From contig NW_003101681.1 of NCBI RefSeq assembly GCF_000003855.2, positions 504,944 through 568,943 of the forward strand: 64,000 nucleotides of DNA, read 5' to 3'. The stretch is from Blastomyces gilchristii SLH14081. Taxonomy: Eukaryota > Ascomycota > Eurotiomycetes > Onygenales > Ajellomycetaceae. The notes under the pieces were generated by a model. The model had not been told where the DNA came from. It saw only the letters and a list, made by a program, of their open reading frames with translations, and ran no database searches. Positions 58,995 to 64,000 of this stretch are shown here, one piece after another (position 1 is the stretch's first letter; the number at the start of each line of letters is the position of its first letter). The position numbers were made by a program, and so were the translations under genes.

Positions 58995-59970
58995 ATGATT
59001 GTATGAATATTCCTCTCTCCAGATCTTGATTTGTGACGATTTGTGCTAACATAACCAACAGCGCCGTCAAGCTCGTGAACGGAGAGACTATCTCTACCGA
59101 AAAGCTCTCCTCCTCCGCGATGCTTCTATAGCAGAGAAGCGCGCGAAGCTGAAAGCTGCCCTTGCGTCAGGGAAACCGTTAGATCCCTCTGTGGCCAATG
59201 ATAAAATATTGCGAGAAGATTTCAAATACGATGAATCCTTACCCACATCCTCGAAACCGGGAGACCCTAACTCCAAAGATTCTGACATGCTTGACCTCGA
59301 TGACGAGTATGCTCTCACATCCGGCATCGTTGACCCTCGACCCCTCATTACAACGTCCCGTTCTCCCTCTGCGCGCCTTAGTACTTTCGCCAAAGAGATG
59401 CGTTTACTCATCCCAACTTCGATTCGGATAAATCGGGGAAATCTAGTCATTCCTGATCTTCTAGCAAGCGCCAAGGCGTCCGCACTCTCTGATATGATCC
59501 TGCTACACGAGCATCGCGGTACACCCACTGCGATAACCGTGTCTCACCTCCCCTATGGCCCAACGGCCAGTTTCTCGCTACATAATGTCATGCTACGAGC
59601 AGATATTCCGAACTCTGCACGAGGAACCGTCTCGGAAAGCTATCCTCACCTAATATTTGAAGGGTTTACCACCAAGCTGGGTGCTCGTGTCGTCCAAATC
59701 CTAAAACATATTTTCCCGCCGCGGGAAGCAAATGGGAAGCTCGGGAGTAGGGTTGTCACCTTTAAAAATATAGAAGACAGTATAGAAGTGCGACATCATG
59801 TATTCGTTAAGACTGGATACCAATCAGTTGAACTAGCTGAAGTCGGGCCGCGGATGACGATGAGACTATTCCAAATCCGAGGAGGAACGTTGGAGAAGGA
59901 CTCCGGAGGCGAGGTTGAATGGGCACTCAGTCAATATACCAGGACGAGTAGGAAGAAGGACTATTTGTGA
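58995..59970 (+). CDS. IMP4: U3 snoRNP protein Imp4 (Brix domain), 2 exons, 304 aa
   Basis: Exon 1 is only 6 nt (ATG ATT, 58995-59000). The 61-bp intron has donor GTATGA, branch GCTAAC and acceptor ACAG, and exon 2 is 59062-59970. The join gives MI-RRQARERRDYLYRKALLLRD, the conserved Imp4 N-terminus, which would otherwise lack a start. An acidic region (SDMLDLDDEYALTSGIVDPRP) precedes the Brix domain (about 105-290) with LLIPTSIRINRGN, ILLHEHRGTPTAITVSHLPYGPTA, PHLIFEGFTTKLG and RVVTFKNIEDSIEVRHHVF, ending TSRKKDYL. With Imp3 and Mpp10 it binds U3 snoRNA in the nucleolus for 18S rRNA processing. Confidence 0.92.
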
Positions 59971-60800
59971 TGCGTGGATTGATTATTTAAACCTGGCATG
60001 TAAATGGGCTGCTAAAAGGGATTCTCATGGGATGGCGCGCAGATAATTGCACCGGCGCAATGGTAAAACTGGTGATACTGGGATGGAGTTTTATATCATT
60101 TTGCCTCACAAGCAACCTACTTTAATATGTTCTGGAAATTTCATAATAGCACTGTTCGTTCAATTTCTTCCCAATACGTAAAGCAACACTTTCATGAGCA
60201 TAGGAGTATTGATTTCAACTTGCTATATACCGAAGAAAGAAAGAACGAAGAAGAAGGGAAAACGAAAGGAAACCCAAATGGACGATGTAAAACTTAAATC
60301 AAGGGCGGATGTATTAAGGGACGATATATTGTGGCGGACATATTGCTTGCGAAAACAGAATTTTCCCAGCCCCCTCTGAAAATTAGTAGCAAAACACCAC
60401 AAAAAAATCAAAATATCCACATTTCTCCAGAACCATTCAATTATCATATAATTCACATCTTTTTTCATCAAATATCATCTGAATACATGTCTTTCTAATC
60501 TTTATCATCAAATCCACATATGTCAGTCAACTTTTTTTTCAATATGTCTTGCAACATCCACTGTTCTGCTGCTTTGCAAGTCTGTACAGAGACTTCTACT
60601 CTGCACCTCAGTCTCCTCAAACTATCTATTTCAGAAGTTTCAGATAATGAAGAGAATTCAGTCAATGATGAGATGAAAGAGCAGGTGAATGAAAAGAATA
60701 TAAAGACTCAGTCTGAGAATTCTTGATATCTGCAAATCTCTATCTCTAAGTCTCACATATCATACAGATTGCAGCATACATCACTTTCAGTGTATGCCAA
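59971..60800. other. IMP4 3' flank grading into repeat block
   Basis: Composition becomes AT-rich and CpG-poor from about 60370. A 68-codon plus-strand ORF (60520-60726; acidic, SDNEENSVNDEMKEQ) has no recognised domain and may be a repeat fragment. Confidence 0.45.
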
Positions 60801-61260
60801 TCATGTAACTTATAGTACATGTAAAAAGGTAAATCTTGTCTCATTCTTCTGAGATGGAGATGGGCGGGCGCCCCTATATATATATAAGTACATGCTTGTT
60901 TGTTTATCATGGTTGACTTTACAGAAGGAAGGAGTGGAAGCCCCAGGAAGGAAGGGGCGGAAGCCCTGAGAAGTAGTAGATGGATGTGCTTCTAGATAGA
61001 GGAATAAGGATGGAGCAGAAGAAGGAAGGAGCGGAAGCCCTGAGGAGTAGTAAGGGTGGACACCACAGTCCCCCTGTCCGAAAAGGAGCGGTCGCGGGGA
61101 ATGAAAATGGGGTGGCAGGATAAAAAATGAGGTTGAAAGAAGATGAGAGAAACCACTAATTGCCGCGGGCACTAAACCTAATAAGGAATGAGAGAGCAAG
61201 CACTAGGTCTGTTTTGAATGTGAGTTAATCCTGCTCCATTGCAGTCTGTAACAAATGTGT
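60800..61260. repeat. GC-richer repeat segment with short direct repeats
   Basis: A purine-rich segment in which GGAAGGAG(T/C)GGAAGCCC-like 20-mers recur near 60925, 60948 and 61025. The reverse strand is open for 129 codons but Pro/Ser/Leu-rich without a domain. It probably belongs to a dispersed element cut by its neighbours. Confidence 0.4.
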
Positions 61261-61288
61261 ATAAGGTGTGAAGAAGGTGGGTCTACCG

Positions 61289-61765
61289 CAACTGTGGCCA
61301 TAACCCAGACTGATCACCAGTGCTATGGCATTCTGAAGCAGAAGATAGATAGACAAGGGACTGCAAACTGGACTGATCACCAGCTGCAGTGGCGGGGGCG
61401 CAACTGTGGCCACAACCCAGACTGATCACCAGTGCTATGGCATTCTGAAGCGGAAGATAGATAGACAAGGGACTGCAAACTGAACTGATCACCAGCTGCA
61501 GTGGCGGGGGCGCAACTGTGGCCACAATCCAGACTGATCACCGGTGCTATGGCATTCTGAAGCGGAAGATAGGCAACGGACTGCAAACTGGACTGATCAC
61601 CAGCTGCAGTGGCAGGGGAAAGTAGTGTCAATAGGAGCAGCTGGCGGGGGATGTATAAGGTGCGAAGAAGGTGGGTCTACCGCAACTGTGGCCACAACCC
61701 AGACTGATCACCGGTGCTATGGTGTTCTGAAGTGGAAGATAGGCAAGGGACTGCAAACTGGACTG
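61289..61765. repeat. 112-bp minisatellite, about 4 copies
   Basis: Units start at CAACTGTGGCC at 61289, 61401, 61513 and 61683. The first two spacings are exactly 112 bp. The third is 170 bp because about 60 bp containing GTATAAGGTG...GGGTCTACCG, also present just before the array (61257-61288), is interposed, and the third unit is a few bases shorter. Each unit carries CTGATCACC(A/G)GTGCTATGG and GGACTGCAAACTG. In one frame the minus strand is open across the array, which explains nearly identical predicted peptides there; these are not genes. Confidence 0.85.
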
Positions 61766-62015
61766 CGTTCTGCCAGACCTCCGCGATCATGACAGCGTGT
61801 TTTTCCGCTGCCACCTGCGAGTAGGCGCGCCCAGTGTCAGATACCTGGGTGGGTTCGCGGGAAGCTTGTTCCCCAGCGGACTCATCCGGCCCAGCGGAGT
61901 GGAGCGGCTGGCGGGAGCCGCTCCTATTGGTTTGTCCATCCTGCTCCATTGCGGTGCATAACGGACGTGTATAGAGTGTGAAGAATATAGGTCTACTACA
62001 AACTGGACTGATCAT
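61677..62015 (-). other. Short ORF of unknown, possibly transposon, origin
   Basis: A minus-strand 112-codon frame contains MEQDGQTNRSGSRQPLHSAG...SQVAAEKHAVMIAEVW. A TAMEQD peptide also recurs at the left edge of the minisatellite (61225-61240), so this text is part of the repeat family. CpG is retained here. The polar start resembles the N-terminus of a retrotransposon gag/ORF1, but no conserved domain is present. Confidence 0.3.
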
Positions 62016-62087
62016 GTAAGAATAAGTGCTCGCAGGCGATTATTCAGAGGTCTGCAGCTTGGCGTGATATGTACTGATGACTACTAG

Positions 62088-62885
62088 GGGCCTGTTCGGT
62101 GCGTCCGTGTGTACTCGTTCTTTTTGTACGGATCTCCACTTTTTTTAAAAAGTACAGCCCCAATATCATGACTGTTCAGTGGGCAGAGCGTCTGTACTAA
62201 TAATACAGCTGCTTTTTACAAAGTACAGATGAAAATGACCAGGTGTTCAGTGGATTGAGCGGCCGTACTTGCATCTCTTGCCAAGATCTTATGAATAAGC
62301 AGTATTTAACTTCAACAGTGTGTGATAGTGTAGAATAGCACTTTTAGAGGCAATATAGTGTAGAATAGTGTAGAATAGTGTTCATAGTGAAGATAGTTAA
62401 CTAATATTGATTAGAAGAAAGCTCATAAAAATGCATTCTTTTTGAACTGACTCTGAACTTCATTTAAAAAGAATGTGTTTTTGTGAGCTTTCTTTCTCCA
62501 TCTTAGAGTAGTGGAATAGTGTGGTGGCACAACACCAGCTTGCTACTAATTAGACTGGCCGCCACACTTTTTGATAATACTTAAATGAGATTTAAAGTCA
62601 TTTAAAGTAATAAAAATAATTTAAATTGAGAAGTAAAAATCATGATCTCATTTGAAAAATATAATAAAAGTAGACAGTAAGTCTCACTGAGATAGTATGA
62701 GACTACTATTTAATGTTAAAACTGTGTAATGAGATCAGTTGAATTAATAATAAAACTATTAAAAAATCTGACTCTGATCTCAGACACGGTCACATGATCA
62801 GTCTACTACTAATAATTAATAAATACACTATTTTTAATGAGATTCACTATTGTGTTTAAAAAGTATGGATGCACTGAACAGGCCC
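62088..62885. mobile_element. MITE-like non-autonomous DNA element, 798 bp
   Basis: The left end GGGCCTGTTCGGTGCGTCC matches the complement of the right end (GGATGCACTGAACAGGCCC), with differences that are transitions. TAG directly abuts both ends (62085-62087 and 62886-62888), as a 3-bp target duplication. The GGGCCTGTT terminus and 3-bp duplication resemble PIF/Harbinger elements, whose usual target is TWA, so TAG is a near fit. No coding capacity. The interior holds a 27-nt-arm hairpin and a segment shared with the adjacent satellite array. Confidence 0.7.
62417..62492. repeat. Inverted repeat (27-nt arms, 22-nt loop) inside the MITE-like element
   Basis: GAAAGCTCATAAAAATGCAT... at 62417-62443 pairs with the complement of 62466-62492 with three mismatches, all transitions. 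This would form a strong hairpin and may mark the ends of a smaller nested element. Confidence 0.8.
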
Positions 62886-62963
62886 TAGAAGTATTCACAG
62901 TAGAAAGATAAATATAAAGATTAAAAGTATAATGTGTTCAAGCTGAGTTGTGAATAGTAGTTA

Positions 62964-64000
62964 GACTGACTGCCAGAATCATGAATTTCATGTTTAATTT
63001 CATTTAATCTGATCTCATACATTTCTTGATATGAATTCTGCTGAAACTAATCATTAAAAAAACATGCAAAGTGACTAGACTAGCTGCTGAGACTATGAAT
63101 TTCATATTTAATCTTATTTAATCTGATCTCATACATTTCTTAGCATGAATTCTGCTGAAACTAGTCATTAAAAAAACATGCAAAGTGACTATATATCAGA
63201 TCTTAAAATAAAATCATGACTTGAAAAAAATGAGAAAGTAATCTCATTTAATCTTATTTAGTCTTATTCTTAGTATAAAGTTACTATTTTTAGACATTTT
63301 AAGGTTTTTTTAGACAATTTTTAATTTTTTAAAAAGTAATACTTTTTAATAATACTTAAATAAGATTTAAAGTTATTTAAAGTAATAAAAATAATTTAAA
63401 TTAAGAAGTGAAAATTATAATCTTATTTGAAAAATATGATAAGAGTAAATAGTAAGTCTTATTAAAACAGTATAAGACTACTATTTAATATTAAAACTGT
63501 GTAATAAGATTAGTTAAATTAATAATAAAACTATTAAAAAATCTAGTTCTAGTTTCAAACATAGTTATATATAGACTGGCTGCTGAGACTATAAATTTCA
63601 TATTTAATTTCATTTGATCTGATTTCATACATTTCTTGATGTGAATCCCGCTGGGACTGGCTATTAAAAAAACATGTAAAGTGACTATATATCAGATCTT
63701 AAAATGAAATCATAACTTGAAAAAAATGAGAAAGTAATCTTATTTAATTTCATTTAGTTTCATTCTTGATATAAAGTACTATTTTTAGACATTTTAAGGT
63801 TTTTTTTAGACTATTTTTAATTTTTACAAAGTAAACTTTTTGAGACCACTTCAACACGGTTGAAAGTCCTTCGAAGGAAGTAAAAAGAGGTAAAATAAAA
63901 GAAGTAAAAAACCATGGGCGCATTTGAAAAAGGTAACTGAAGTAGATAAGAAAGTCTCACTGGAGATAGATAGAAGGTGTAAATGAGTCTAATGACCAGG
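62964..64000. repeat. Tandem array of about 495-bp units, RIP-decayed to different degrees
   Basis: Units begin GACTGRCTGCYRRRA near 62964 (truncated to 114 bp), 63078 and 63573, giving a period of about 495 bp. Shared landmarks are CATACATTTCTT, AAAAAAACATG(C/T)AAAGTGACT, TTTTAGACATTTTAAGGTTTTT and a block starting AATACTTAAATAAGATTTAAAG. The last block also occurs inside the MITE-like element (62566-62808). The copy at 63339-63570 is the most AT-rich, while that from 63835 keeps CG and GG dinucleotides. The array continues past the window end. Confidence 0.75.

Noticed and set aside
59094..59528. 144-codon minus-strand ORF inside IMP4
   Set aside because: Antisense shadow of the Brix-domain exon.
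61225..61631. Three overlapping near-identical minus-strand peptides as a repeat-protein gene, or the array as CRISPR-like
   Set aside because: They arise from the 112-bp minisatellite. CRISPR arrays do not occur in fungal nuclei, the units have no unique spacers, and the period is far too long.

Overview
The window looks like nuclear DNA of a filamentous ascomycete, most probably an onygenalean (Coccidioides/Blastomyces/Histoplasma-type) fungus. This is inferred from short introns with GTRNGT-type donors and CTAAC-like branch points, the gene families present, and the alternation of gene-dense, CpG-containing DNA with long AT-rich, CpG-poor blocks full of decayed repeats, the usual look of repeat-induced point mutation (RIP). 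I cannot name the species.

Layout. (1) 1-9.7 kb is a repeat block. A complete but decayed Ty3/gypsy-type LTR retrotransposon (element A, 2619-8473, + strand) sits inside a second, inverted member of the same family (element B, 1-2618 and 8474-9219, - strand). A perfect 5-bp target duplication flanks A. A 100-N assembly gap lies in A. A decayed Tad/LINE-type zinc-knuckle relic follows. (2) 10.5-28.8 kb is gene-dense: an Atos-like (FAM214) protein (-), FYV7 (+), a GCP6-like gamma-tubulin complex protein (-), EAF7 (+), mitochondrial NAD-isocitrate dehydrogenase subunit 1 (-), exocyst SEC5 (+) and assimilatory nitrate reductase niaD (-). I rebuilt the exons from splice sites and reading-frame phase. 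(3) 28.8-34.7 kb holds a broken FMN-dependent 2-hydroxyacid dehydrogenase pseudogene and two unrecognised, poorly supported coding stretches. (4) 34.7-44.7 kb is about 9-10 kb of normal-composition DNA with no gene I can support, rich in homopolymers and microsatellites, ending at a PI-specific phospholipase C gene (44694-48155, +). (5) 49-60 kb: a frame-broken SDR gene (-), an intron-containing tRNA-Ser(AGA) (+), an AhpC/TSA-like protein (-), the NMD helicase UPF1 (-) and the ribosome biogenesis factor IMP4 (+). (6) 60.4-64.0 kb is a second repeat block: a 112-bp minisatellite, a MITE-like element with terminal inverted repeats and a strong internal hairpin, and a tandem array of about 495-bp units with different degrees of RIP-like decay.

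Most intact genes are single-copy housekeeping functions: chromatin (NuA4), spindle poles, exocytosis, TCA cycle, rRNA maturation (FYV7 and IMP4), mRNA decay and phosphoinositide signalling. They are arranged as divergent or convergent neighbours with no shared operon logic. The only metabolic-accessory stretch is niaD with the degraded oxidoreductase beyond its promoter. Repeat blocks lie at both edges, so the window reads as one gene island between two RIP-like blocks. I found no convincing new multi-gene system. The most unusual items are the nested retroelements, the active-site-deleted FMN dehydrogenase, the twice-frameshifted SDR and the MITE/satellite region at the right edge.
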